Shown here: piece by piece, positions 1 to 7,081 of the stretch
Layout of the letters: each line of letters opens with the position of its first letter
Numbering within the stretch: the first letter of the stretch is position 1
DNA from: Paenibacillus wynnii
GTDB lineage: Bacteria; Bacillota; Bacilli; Paenibacillales; Paenibacillaceae
Assembly (NCBI RefSeq): GCF_000757885.1
Contig: NZ_JQCR01000003.1
Coordinates: 1,488,001 to 1,552,000 of the forward strand
Direction of reading: 5' to 3'
DNA: 64,000 nucleotides
Made by a program: the position numbers and the translations under genes
The notes under the pieces: model-generated
Told to the model about the DNA's origin: nothing
The model's database searches: none
The model's input: the letters and a program-made list of their open reading frames with translations, nothing else

Positions 1-730
1 TGTCGACCGTTTCCTGGTCAAAATCACCCGAAGGCGGAGCAAACCATTTATTAGTTATACCCATATTCTCCAATAGCTTTTGCGTTTTATCGATTTCAAG
101 TGTTGCTCTGGCTCTGCTCAGGTTACTCATTTGCGGGTGGGTATACGCGTGGTTCTCCAGTTCATGCCCTCGTTTAAACATTTCTGCGGCAAGCTCCTGA
201 TTATGACTTAACCAGCTGCCATCCAGAAAAAAAGTCACTTTAACCTTTTCCTCGTCCAAAATATCAAGCATAGGCAAAATATATTCGTTTCCCCACGCAA
301 CATTAATCATCAAGGATACCATGGGCTTGCCCGGATTTCCCCGATATATCGGGTGGGCTCCCAAATCATCTAAAGTAACTTCAGGTTTGATCTGCTTGTA
401 TACGTACTTAATTGCTGCATTTGATGACACTAAAAGTGATTTCTGGTATGTAGCATCAACATCTACTTCCAATCCGTTATAGCCTGGAATTGCCTTCCAA
501 ACCTTGTCTACGACAGCGTTCACCGGCGGTGCTTTGAGCTCTAGTGCCTTGGCCTTGATAACCCTGCGCATTTTTTCGCTTGGAGTTTCTGAATTAATGT
601 TCAATACAGCGACATTTCCATGCTGTGGTGATATTTCCTCCAGCATTGTCTTAACCGGCCCCGTACTGCTTCCAATCCCGATTACGATAGCTATGCAGGC
701 CAGCACTACCGCCGTTTTTTCCAACTTCAT
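1..730 (-). CDS. ylxY: YlxY-type polysaccharide deacetylase-like sporulation protein, partial (C-terminus outside window)
   Basis: The reading frame opens with ATG at 730, preceded by a strong site (GTTGGGGAGG), and runs off the window edge. The visible ~243 residues start MKLEKTAVVLACIAIVIGIG, a single N-terminal membrane anchor, followed by an ~85-residue spacer and a NodB-like fold with WGNEYILPMLDIL, VTFFLDGSWL and NHAYTHPQMS. The second metal motif (HxxxH in HAYTH) is present, but the usual first motif TFDDG reads MINVAWGN, so the catalytic/metal Asp pair is missing. As far as I recall this is typical of the YlxY sporulation family, which may be non-catalytic. Its place directly downstream of pnp matches ylxY in Bacillus. 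Its role in sporulation is known only in outline. I am sure of the family and not of any enzymatic activity. Confidence 0.88.
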   Translation of the reverse strand, partial: MKLEKTAVVLACIAIVIGIGSSTGPVKTMLEEISPQHGNVAVLNINSETPSEKMRRVIKAKALELKAPPVNAVVDKVWKAIPGYNGLEVDVDATYQKSLLVSSNAAIKYVYKQIKPEVTLDDLGAHPIYRGNPGKPMVSLMINVAWGNEYILPMLDILDEEKVKVTFFLDGSWLSHNQELAAEMFKRGHELENHAYTHPQMSNLSRARATLEIDKTQKLLENMGITNKWFAPPSGDFDQETVD

Positions 731-774
731 CGTGCGACATCCTCCCCAACAGAAACGGTATACCGTCCCTTTTT

Positions 775-800
775 GGTTGAGGGGACGCTTTGTCCCAACC
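775..800 (-). other. Stem-loop in the ylxY leader
   Basis: Read on the minus strand, GGTTGGGAC and GTCCCCTCAACC pair around an AAAGC loop with a small bulge. It is followed by A residues, not U, so it does not look like a terminator. It lies about 45 nt before the ylxY start and its function is unknown. Confidence 0.4.
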
Positions 801-825
801 TATGATACAAATGGATGATTTATGC
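797..825 (-). promoter_or_regulatory. Weak candidate sigma-E-like promoter for ylxY
   Basis: Minus strand GCATAAA, 14 nt, CATAGGTT partly fits the sigma-E pattern (KMATATT, 14-15 nt, CATACAMT): 5 of 7 and 5 of 8 positions. A mother-cell promoter would suit a sporulation gene, but the match is weak and the start point would fall inside the stem-loop next to it. Confidence 0.22.
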
Positions 826-890
826 ATGCATACAGCTAAACCCGACCCGCATACTTTATCCATACAAGACTTATAGTTCCCTTATATTTT

Positions 891-929
891 AAAAAAAGAG
901 CCAGAGCGTAATCGCTTCTGTCTCTTTTG
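891..929 (-). terminator. Intrinsic terminator after pnp
   Basis: On the minus strand AAAAGAGACAGAAGCG pairs with CGCTCTGGCTCTTTT around ATTA, with one mismatch, and ends in seven T. It lies 37 nt past the pnp stop and separates pnp from ylxY. Confidence 0.85.
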
Positions 930-965
930 ATAACTAAAACCCTAATCTGTTCTTTAATAGGAGTT

Positions 966-3068
966 TTACGCTTTTGCTCCGCTTTCGGAGGTCAGCACAG
1001 CTTTGCGGGACAGGTTGACGCGGCCCTGTGGGTCGATTTCGGTTACTTTTACAGTAATGGTATCGCCAATAGCAACTACATCTTCAACTTTTGCTACGCG
1101 CTCTGTGGAGAGCTGAGAGATATGCACCAATCCGTCTTTACCTGGGATCAATTCGACAAAAGCACCGAATTTCTCAATTCGTCTTACAGTACCTACGTAA
1201 ATTTCGCCGACTTGTACTTCACGTACAATGCCTTCAATAATAGTACGGGCTTTTTGGATCATTTCTTCGTTGGAGGATCCAATGAAGACACGGCCATCCT
1301 GCTCGATATCAATTTTTACGCCGGTTTCTTCAATGATTTTATTGATAATCTTACCGCCAGCACCGATAACATCACGGATCTTGTCGGGATTAATATTAAT
1401 AATAATAATCTTTGGAGCATATTTGGACAAAGTAGGTCTTGGCTCAGAGATAGACTCCAGCATTTTACCCAAGATGAACATACGTCCCTCTTTTGCCTGC
1501 TGTAATGCATTCTGCAGGATTTGACGGTCGATACCGGCAATCTTGATGTCCATTTGAATGGCAGTTACACCTGCTGCTGTACCTGCTACCTTAAAGTCCA
1601 TATCACCCAGGTGATCTTCCATGCCTTGAATATCTGTCAAGATGGATACATGCTCCCCATCCTTGATGAGACCCATAGCCACACCGGCAACAGGTGCTTT
1701 AATAGGCACCCCGGCATCCATCATAGCCAAGATGCTGGCACAGATACTTGCTTGGGAAGTCGACCCGTTAGACTCAATAGCCTCGGAAACGAGACGGATG
1801 GTATACGGGAATTCAGTTTCACTAGGAATAACCTTGGACAAAGCACGTTCACCCAATGCTCCATGACCGATTTCACGACGACCCGGAGGACGAAGCGGAC
1901 GGGCTTCACCTACGCTGAATGGAGGGAAATTATAATGGTGCATGAATCGTTTGGTTTCGGCAAGATCAATACCGTCAAGAATTTGCACATCACCAAGAGC
2001 ACCCAGTGTACATACGCTAAGTACTTGTGTTTGACCGCGTGTGAATAGACCGGAGCCGTGAGTACGCGGCAGAAGGCTTGTATCACATTCAATCGGACGA
2101 ATTTCATCAAGCTTACGACCATCTGGACGAACTTTGTCATGCGTGATAAGACGTCTAACTTCTTCTTTTACGATATCGTGAAGAACTTCCTTCACATCCT
2201 TCAGAAGTTCCGGTGATTCTATGTATTTCTCAACGAAATACGCAACGGTTTCATTGTTTACGACATCAATAGCTTCTTGACGGGCATGCTTCTCAGCAAT
2301 TTTGACAGCTGCTACAAGACGGCTTTCTGCCATAGCGCGAACATCAGCGTTCACTTCAGCGTTTACCGCATGCAGCTTCACAGCCATTTTTTCTTTACCG
2401 GCAAGTTTAACCAGCTCTTCAATCATAGCTACAATTTTGCGAATTTCATCATGTCCAAACATAATGGCTTCTAACATGATATCTTCTGTTAATTCATTCG
2501 CTTCTGCTTCTACCATCATGATAGCTTCTTTGGTTCCGGCTACTACCAGATACATGTCGCTAACTGCTTGTTGAGCAATATCAGGGTTGATCACGAATTC
2601 GCCATTAACCCGACCTACAGCCACGCCGCCAATCGGTCCGTCAAAAGGAACATCAGAAATACTAAGTGAAGCCGAAGTACCGATCATAGCTGCAATTTCC
2701 GGTGTGCAGTCTTGGTCTACGCTCATAACCATGTTCATTACCTGAACATCATTACGGAAGCCTTCCGGAAACAGAGGACGAATAGGACGGTCAGTTAACC
2801 GGCTCGAAAGAATAGCCTTTTCACTAGGTCTTCCTTCACGTTTGATAAATCCGCCGGGGATTTTACCAACTGCGTATAGTCTTTCCTCGTAGTTGACTGT
2901 AAGTGGAAAGAAATCCAAATCCTTAGGTTCTTTGGAAGCTGTAACCGTACATAATACTGAAGTATCTCCATAACGCACCATAACTGCTGCGTTTGCCTGC
3001 TTAGCTAAGCGGCCTGTTTCCAGTACAAGGCGTCTTCCGCCCAGCTGCATTTCAACACGATGTTCCAT
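966..3068 (-). CDS. pnp: Polyribonucleotide nucleotidyltransferase (PNPase)
   Basis: A 3'-to-5' phosphorolytic exoribonuclease that degrades mRNA, releases nucleoside diphosphates and works with the RNA degradosome. It is 700 aa, the normal length. Domains in order: RNase PH 1 (about 10-145), an all-helical segment (about 150-235), RNase PH 2 (about 315-545, with RTHGSGLFTRGQTQVLS), a KH domain with the GAGGK loop (about 555-610), and an S1 domain (about 622-690, with FGAFVEL and GLVHISQLS). The ATG at 3068 follows AAGGAGGG at good spacing. It sits downstream of rpsO, as in most bacteria, separated by two hairpins, and is closed by its own terminator. Confidence 0.98.
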   Translation of the reverse strand: MEHRVEMQLGGRRLVLETGRLAKQANAAVMVRYGDTSVLCTVTASKEPKDLDFFPLTVNYEERLYAVGKIPGGFIKREGRPSEKAILSSRLTDRPIRPLFPEGFRNDVQVMNMVMSVDQDCTPEIAAMIGTSASLSISDVPFDGPIGGVAVGRVNGEFVINPDIAQQAVSDMYLVVAGTKEAIMMVEAEANELTEDIMLEAIMFGHDEIRKIVAMIEELVKLAGKEKMAVKLHAVNAEVNADVRAMAESRLVAAVKIAEKHARQEAIDVVNNETVAYFVEKYIESPELLKDVKEVLHDIVKEEVRRLITHDKVRPDGRKLDEIRPIECDTSLLPRTHGSGLFTRGQTQVLSVCTLGALGDVQILDGIDLAETKRFMHHYNFPPFSVGEARPLRPPGRREIGHGALGERALSKVIPSETEFPYTIRLVSEAIESNGSTSQASICASILAMMDAGVPIKAPVAGVAMGLIKDGEHVSILTDIQGMEDHLGDMDFKVAGTAAGVTAIQMDIKIAGIDRQILQNALQQAKEGRMFILGKMLESISEPRPTLSKYAPKIIIININPDKIRDVIGAGGKIINKIIEETGVKIDIEQDGRVFIGSSNEEMIQKARTIIEGIVREVQVGEIYVGTVRRIEKFGAFVELIPGKDGLVHISQLSTERVAKVEDVVAIGDTITVKVTEIDPQGRVNLSRKAVLTSESGAKA

Positions 3069-3202
3069 AAATTCCCTCCTTGAATGTAAGTAGACCCGCT
3101 CTCTAATACAGCAGGTTCACATCTTGTTAAATTAAGTGGAGCTGCAGTTCTTGCATATCCATCCCGTTAAGGACAACTCCCGATTCTTTATACAATACAA
3201 GC

Positions 3203-3240
3203 AAAAACGGCCTGGCCTCATTTGAAGTAGTAGCCGTTTT
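3203..3240 (-). other. Terminator-like hairpin in the pnp leader
   Basis: Minus strand AAAACGGC and GCCGTTTTT pair, with a possible inner CUUC/GAGG stem, and the 3' arm is T-rich. It lies about 135 nt before the pnp start, downstream of the rpsO terminator. It could be a second terminator, an attenuator, or an RNA processing site comparable to the pnp leader stem that PNPase and RNase III act on in enterobacteria. The sequence alone does not decide between these. Confidence 0.55.
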
Positions 3241-3304
3241 ATGCGAATAATATAAATTTGCAAAGTTAGTTATAGGTCCCATAAGAAATATAATACCCTA
3301 ATTT

Positions 3305-3373
3305 TCAAAAAGCAACCCGGTTGTCCCCGTTGTCGCTCCGAGAAGGACATACGGTAAACATCCAGGCTGCTTT
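3305..3373 (-). terminator. Terminator after rpsO
   Basis: On the minus strand AAAGCAGCCTGG pairs along all 12 positions (two G-U) with CCGGGTTGCTTT, followed by a T run. The loop has a further TGTCC/GGACA stem. It begins about 20 nt past the rpsO stop. The large, branched apical part is unusual for a simple terminator. Confidence 0.75.
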
Positions 3374-3393
3374 AAGGGTAATCATATCGAATA

Positions 3394-3663
3394 TTAACGA
3401 CGCAATCCGAGTCTTTCGATCAGAGCGCTGTAACGTCTGATGTCTTTATTCTTCAAATACGCCAGCAATTTACGACGTTGTCCAACCATCTTCAGCAATC
3501 CACGGCGGGAATGATGATCCTTCTTGTGTGTGCGCAAGTGGTCAGTCAAATTAACGATGTTCTCCGTAAGGATAGCAACTTGCACCTCAGGGGATCCAGT
3601 ATCGGATTCGTGAGTTTTGTGCTCGTCAATCAATTGGTGTTTACGTTCTTGAGTCAATGCCAT
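3394..3663 (-). CDS. rpsO: 30S ribosomal protein S15
   Basis: S15 is a primary 16S rRNA binding protein of the small subunit platform, 89 aa, full length. The start is MALTQERKHQLIDEHKTH at 3663, behind AAGGAGGTG at ideal spacing; the open frame extends upstream but without family similarity. The conserved core TGSPEVQVAILTENI and HHSRRGLLKMVGQRRKLLAYL is present. It has its own promoter, structured leader and terminator, so it is a single-gene unit between ribF and pnp with possible read-through into pnp. Confidence 0.98.
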   Translation of the reverse strand: MALTQERKHQLIDEHKTHESDTGSPEVQVAILTENIVNLTDHLRTHKKDHHSRRGLLKMVGQRRKLLAYLKNKDIRRYSALIERLGLRR

Positions 3664-3760
3664 CCTGTTCACCTCCTTCATTATAATCGCCAATAGCCTC
3701 GTCACCGTCGGTGAGATCGAATAACCAAGCTAAGGTTCTGTTTGTTGCCGTTCAGCAACG
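3664..3760 (-). promoter_or_regulatory. rpsO leader RNA, probable S15 autoregulatory element
   Basis: The leader forms GTTGC-TGAACG-GCAAC soon after the start point and TCACC-GAC-GGTGA about 45 nt before the Shine-Dalgarno. S15 represses its own translation by leader binding in several bacterial groups, Geobacillus among them. The two stems and leader length fit that idea, but I cannot match it to a specific published consensus by eye. Confidence 0.45.
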
Positions 3761-3766
3761 TTAATC

Positions 3767-3795
3767 AGTATAGCACCTTACAAGATAAAAGTAAA
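3767..3795 (-). promoter_or_regulatory. Sigma-A promoter of rpsO
   Basis: Minus strand TTTACT, 17 nt, TATACT. Start point expected near 3760, giving a leader of about 97 nt. Confidence 0.75.
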
Positions 3796-3813
3796 CGTCC
3801 TGTCCAGAGCAGT

Positions 3814-4761
3814 TTATTGTATATCTATTAAGATCTTTTTGGCAGTCTCAGCATCAGCGCTGATCTGCTGTACTAAGGCCTGAATGGAGTCGAATTTACG
3901 CTCCGGCCGTATATATGAGACCAATTCCACTGTCAACTGCAGGCCATACAAATCCCCGTTAAAATCGAATAAATGCACCTCAAAGCTCGGCTTGGTCTCA
4001 CCTTCATGAAAAGTAGGCTTAACACCCACATTCATAACCCCAGGCAGAACCTGATTATTATAGAATGCGCGCACTGCATAAACCCCTTTTGCAGGAATGA
4101 CAAAATGATCCTCTAATTGTAGATTCGCCGTAGGGAACCCAATAGTACGTCCCCGTTTCTCACCATGCACCACGGTTCCACGCAGATGATAGCAACGGCC
4201 AAACCAGTAGTTAGCAAGTTCCAACTCCCCGCTTTGCAGGCTTCTGCGAATTCCAGAGCTGCTCACCTTCTGTTCGTTAAGCAGGAACGGGGGAACGGTT
4301 TCTACATCCATGATCCCTTGTCCCAGCTCACGCAACATATCAGCATCTCCCTCTCCTTTGTAACCGAAGCGGAAATCAAAACCGATCACTGCGGTTACAA
4401 GTTGGAGCGGCAGCAACATGCCGGACACAAAGTTTTGCGGGCTTACTCTGGAAAGCTGCTCATTAAACTCAATAATATAAAGAATATCAACACCCATCTC
4501 AACCAGAAGCTCCTGCTTGTCTAATGGAGGTGTCAAATATCCGTCATAGTCACCCTTGCCCATAACGTCTTTAGGATGGGGATGAAAGGTTATCACTGCA
4601 GCAGCAACACCCTTTTGGCGTGCCAGAGCAACAACAGATTTAATCACACTGGCATGTCCACGGTGCAGACCGTCAAACTGGCCTAGAGCAGCCACTTGGG
4701 GCTGAGCCCACTCTGCAGCGCTCTCCGGCGATATAGGATAGGTTAAGGTTACGGTTCTCAC
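3814..4761 (-). CDS. ribF: Bifunctional riboflavin kinase / FMN adenylyltransferase
   Basis: Converts riboflavin to FMN and then FAD (ribC in B. subtilis). The N-terminal FAD synthetase half (about 1-180) has the nucleotidyltransferase signature GQFDGLHRGH and TFHPHP. The C-terminal flavokinase half (about 180-315) has GRTIGFPTANL, the kinase PTAN motif. I place the start at GTG 4761 (VRTVTLTYP), 7 nt after GGTGAG, giving 315 aa. A TTG at 4779 would add six residues with no better site. It is the last gene of the rimP operon, 38 nt after truB. Confidence 0.95.
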   Translation of the reverse strand: MRTVTLTYPISPESAAEWAQPQVAALGQFDGLHRGHASVIKSVVALARQKGVAAAVITFHPHPKDVMGKGDYDGYLTPPLDKQELLVEMGVDILYIIEFNEQLSRVSPQNFVSGMLLPLQLVTAVIGFDFRFGYKGEGDADMLRELGQGIMDVETVPPFLLNEQKVSSSGIRRSLQSGELELANYWFGRCYHLRGTVVHGEKRGRTIGFPTANLQLEDHFVIPAKGVYAVRAFYNNQVLPGVMNVGVKPTFHEGETKPSFEVHLFDFNGDLYGLQLTVELVSYIRPERKFDSIQALVQQISADAETAKKILIDIQ

Positions 4762-4799
4762 GCTGTTTCTCACCTGCAATTCACTTTGTAAAATCAGTC

Positions 4800-5714
4800 T
4801 TACATTTGTGCAAACACTTTGACAGGAGCAATAGATCCGCTTTCGTCCAGCTCATAGATCCCGAGGAATAGCCCCTGCAGATCATACAGGCGAAAATGTC
4901 CGGCAGTCTTAACTTCAGGAGATACAAAACGGGTGGAAAGTCGTTGGCCCTGAAGGGCAGCCTTCTTCTTCTCTTCCATCACCGTATACATAGGCATATG
5001 AGCAATCGATTGGTCCGCCGGAATTAGATGGTCTTGAAGCGTACCCGCTGCCCGGTGCTCAGCAATTTCTTCTAAGGTTAAACAATGATCGGCTGTTATG
5101 CCTGCTGACATTGTTCTTGTAAGCTTCACCATTACACCAGGAAGTCCTAATGCCCGTCCGATATCAACACAAAGTGTACGAATATAAGTCCCTTTAGAAC
5201 AGAGCGCTCGAAAGGTAATATCCGGGTATGTATCGTTCCAGATCATACCGAGCATTTCTATTTCATAAATTTCCACTTCACGGCTCTTACGCTCTACGGT
5301 TTTGCCTTCACGGGCCAGCTCATAAAGACGCTTACCGTCGACCTTAACAGCGGAGTACATAGGAGGTGTCTGGGAAATTACTCCTGTAAATTGTTGAAGC
5401 ACCTCAAGAATCTCTTCCTCCGTTACATGGACCTCATCAACGGATTCCGTTATGGTTCCCGTTAAATCCTCCGTATCGCTGGACATTCCTAAGCGGAGGG
5501 TAGCCACATATTCCTTAGGGAGTTCCTGAATATATTCAACCACACGTGTAGCCCGTCCCAGGCAAAGCGGCAAAACGCCGGTAACCTGAGGATCAAGCGT
5601 ACCTGTATGGCCAATCCGTTTCATCCCGAGGATACGGCGTGCCTTAGCAACTACATCATGCGAAGTAAAGCCTGCGGGCTTATAGACAGCTAAAACACCT
5701 TCTAATTCACTCAT
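4800..5714 (-). CDS. truB: tRNA pseudouridine(55) synthase TruB
   Basis: Makes pseudouridine 55 in the T-loop of tRNA. 304 aa. The catalytic Asp is D41 in GHTGTLDP, after the N-terminal GVLAVYKPAGFTSHD motif. CSKGTYIRTLCVDIG and a C-terminal PUA-like segment (about 245-300) follow. Its ATG overlaps the nrnA stop as ATGA (4 nt), so it is probably translationally coupled. Confidence 0.97.
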   Translation of the reverse strand: MSELEGVLAVYKPAGFTSHDVVAKARRILGMKRIGHTGTLDPQVTGVLPLCLGRATRVVEYIQELPKEYVATLRLGMSSDTEDLTGTITESVDEVHVTEEEILEVLQQFTGVISQTPPMYSAVKVDGKRLYELAREGKTVERKSREVEIYEIEMLGMIWNDTYPDITFRALCSKGTYIRTLCVDIGRALGLPGVMVKLTRTMSAGITADHCLTLEEIAEHRAAGTLQDHLIPADQSIAHMPMYTVMEEKKKAALQGQRLSTRFVSPEVKTAGHFRLYDLQGLFLGIYELDESGSIAPVKVFAQM

Positions 5715-6688
5715 AAATACCGTCTTACCTCCTTCAGTACTTGCGGTATAACCTGCTCTAAAGCTGCCTCTATACGAGCGCCTGCAGCACGGGTATGACC
5801 GCCTCCACCGAAGATTTGGGCCAATGCAGCAACATCCACTTTTCCAGCTGAACGTAGACTGACCTTAACAGCATGATCATGAATGACCTTGAAAAGAATT
5901 CCAACCTCCACACCACGAATATTGCGGGGATAATTAACGATCCCCTCCAAGTCCTCATTAGCAGCACCGCAATCCATCATATCCTGTGGGGTAACGTAAA
6001 CCCAGGCTATATCTCCTTCTGGAGATAACTGCAATGTATCGAGAGCTCGGTTCAATACTTTAACCTGTGGAAGTGTCATCTCCTCAAGTAATGTTTCAGC
6101 CAGTTCAGGGCCGTTAACTCCTAGGGCCAACAACTCAGAGACTGCGGACATCACCTTTGAAGAAGTATTGGAATAACGGAAACCCCCTGTATCTGTAAGG
6201 AGTCCGGTATAGATTGCCGTGGCAATATCTATGTTCCATTCCACCTCAAACATCTTCAACAAATCAAACAGAATTTCTGCAGTTGCAGCAGCATCCGGTT
6301 TAATTAAGTTTACATAGCCATACCCATTGTTCGTTGGGTGATGATCTATATTAACGATAAGGGCATCCTCGGCAAAATATCTTTGTGTCATTCCTACACG
6401 TTGAAAATCAGCACAATCGACGCAGATGACATTGCTGAATTGACCTAGGGATTCGGCAGTGGACATATTAACAATGTCACTTGAATGCCATAGGTATTCC
6501 ATCCGTGTTGGGATCGGACCTTCATTGATCATAGTGTATTTCTTGCCCAGACATGAGAGAAGCCAGCCCACCGCAAGGGTGGAACTGACTGCATCTCCGT
6601 CCGGCTGAACATGCGACACTACAAGATAATCGTCGTGTTCCAGCAGATATTTACGGGTCTGCTGGAGACTTTGTTCATAGCTCTGCAT
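5711..6688 (-). CDS. nrnA: NrnA-type DHH oligoribonuclease / pAp phosphatase
   Basis: Degrades 2-5 nt RNA oligomers and dephosphorylates 3',5'-pAp. 325 aa. Metal site residues are in HVQPDGD (26-32), DCAD (91-94) and DHH (115-117). The DHHA1 substrate domain ends with GGGGHTRAAGA (294-304). The start ATG at 6688 follows AAAGGAG. In B. subtilis nrnA (ytqI) lies elsewhere; here it sits between rbfA and truB, an arrangement seen in other Firmicutes, linking nano-RNA turnover to translation factors. Confidence 0.94.
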   Translation of the reverse strand: MQSYEQSLQQTRKYLLEHDDYLVVSHVQPDGDAVSSTLAVGWLLSCLGKKYTMINEGPIPTRMEYLWHSSDIVNMSTAESLGQFSNVICVDCADFQRVGMTQRYFAEDALIVNIDHHPTNNGYGYVNLIKPDAAATAEILFDLLKMFEVEWNIDIATAIYTGLLTDTGGFRYSNTSSKVMSAVSELLALGVNGPELAETLLEEMTLPQVKVLNRALDTLQLSPEGDIAWVYVTPQDMMDCGAANEDLEGIVNYPRNIRGVEVGILFKVIHDHAVKVSLRSAGKVDVAALAQIFGGGGHTRAAGARIEAALEQVIPQVLKEVRRYL

Positions 6689-6709
6689 TCGCCGTCTCCT
6701 TTATGTTGC

Positions 6710-7063
6710 CTAGCTTTCTTCGTTCTTTCCGATTTGTCCGAGCAGCTTTTCGATATGGCTGCCATAAGCAACAGACTCATCAGTCTTGAAGGTCAGTTCC
6801 GGTGTATGCCGGAGTCGGATCGCTTTACCCAGCTCAGAACGGAGAAAGCCATGGGCCTTCTCTATAGCCTTGAGTGAGTTAGCTTTTTGTTCGTCGTCCC
6901 CCAACACGCTCAGGTATACTTTAGCCTGCGATAGATCGTTGGTTACGTCTACACCGGTTACTGTTACGAAACCAATGCGTGGGTCCTTTAGTTCTTTTTG
7001 AATAAGCAAACTAAGTTCTTTCTTAATTTGTTCGCCTACCCGACCAGCTCTGATTTTAGACAT
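6710..7063 (-). CDS. rbfA: 30S ribosome-binding factor RbfA
   Basis: Late 30S assembly factor acting on the 5' end region of 16S rRNA. 117 aa, one KH-like domain, with RAGRVGEQIKKELSLL at the N-terminus and DPRIGFVTVTGVDVTNDLSQAKVY in two blocks. It follows infB by 18 nt. The usual ylxP gene between infB and rbfA in Bacillus is absent. Confidence 0.96.
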   Translation of the reverse strand: MSKIRAGRVGEQIKKELSLLIQKELKDPRIGFVTVTGVDVTNDLSQAKVYLSVLGDDEQKANSLKAIEKAHGFLRSELGKAIRLRHTPELTFKTDESVAYGSHIEKLLGQIGKNEES

Positions 7064-7081
7064 TTTTGTTCACCTCTTTGC

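Larger units (their letters stand above)
3069..3393 (-). other. rpsO-pnp intergenic region, no gene
   Basis: These 325 bp hold the rpsO terminator (3305-3373), the second hairpin (3203-3240) and the pnp ribosome binding site. I found no open frame with a ribosome site. No convincing sigma-A promoter for pnp is visible: TATAAC, TATTAT and TATAAA boxes occur without matching -35 hexamers. Confidence 0.6.

Noticed and set aside
927..2574. Plus-strand open frames of up to 192 aa over pnp
   Set aside because: Antisense to a fully conserved pnp frame; no ribosome sites, and hydrophobic/Phe-Asn-rich composition typical of reverse-frame shadows.
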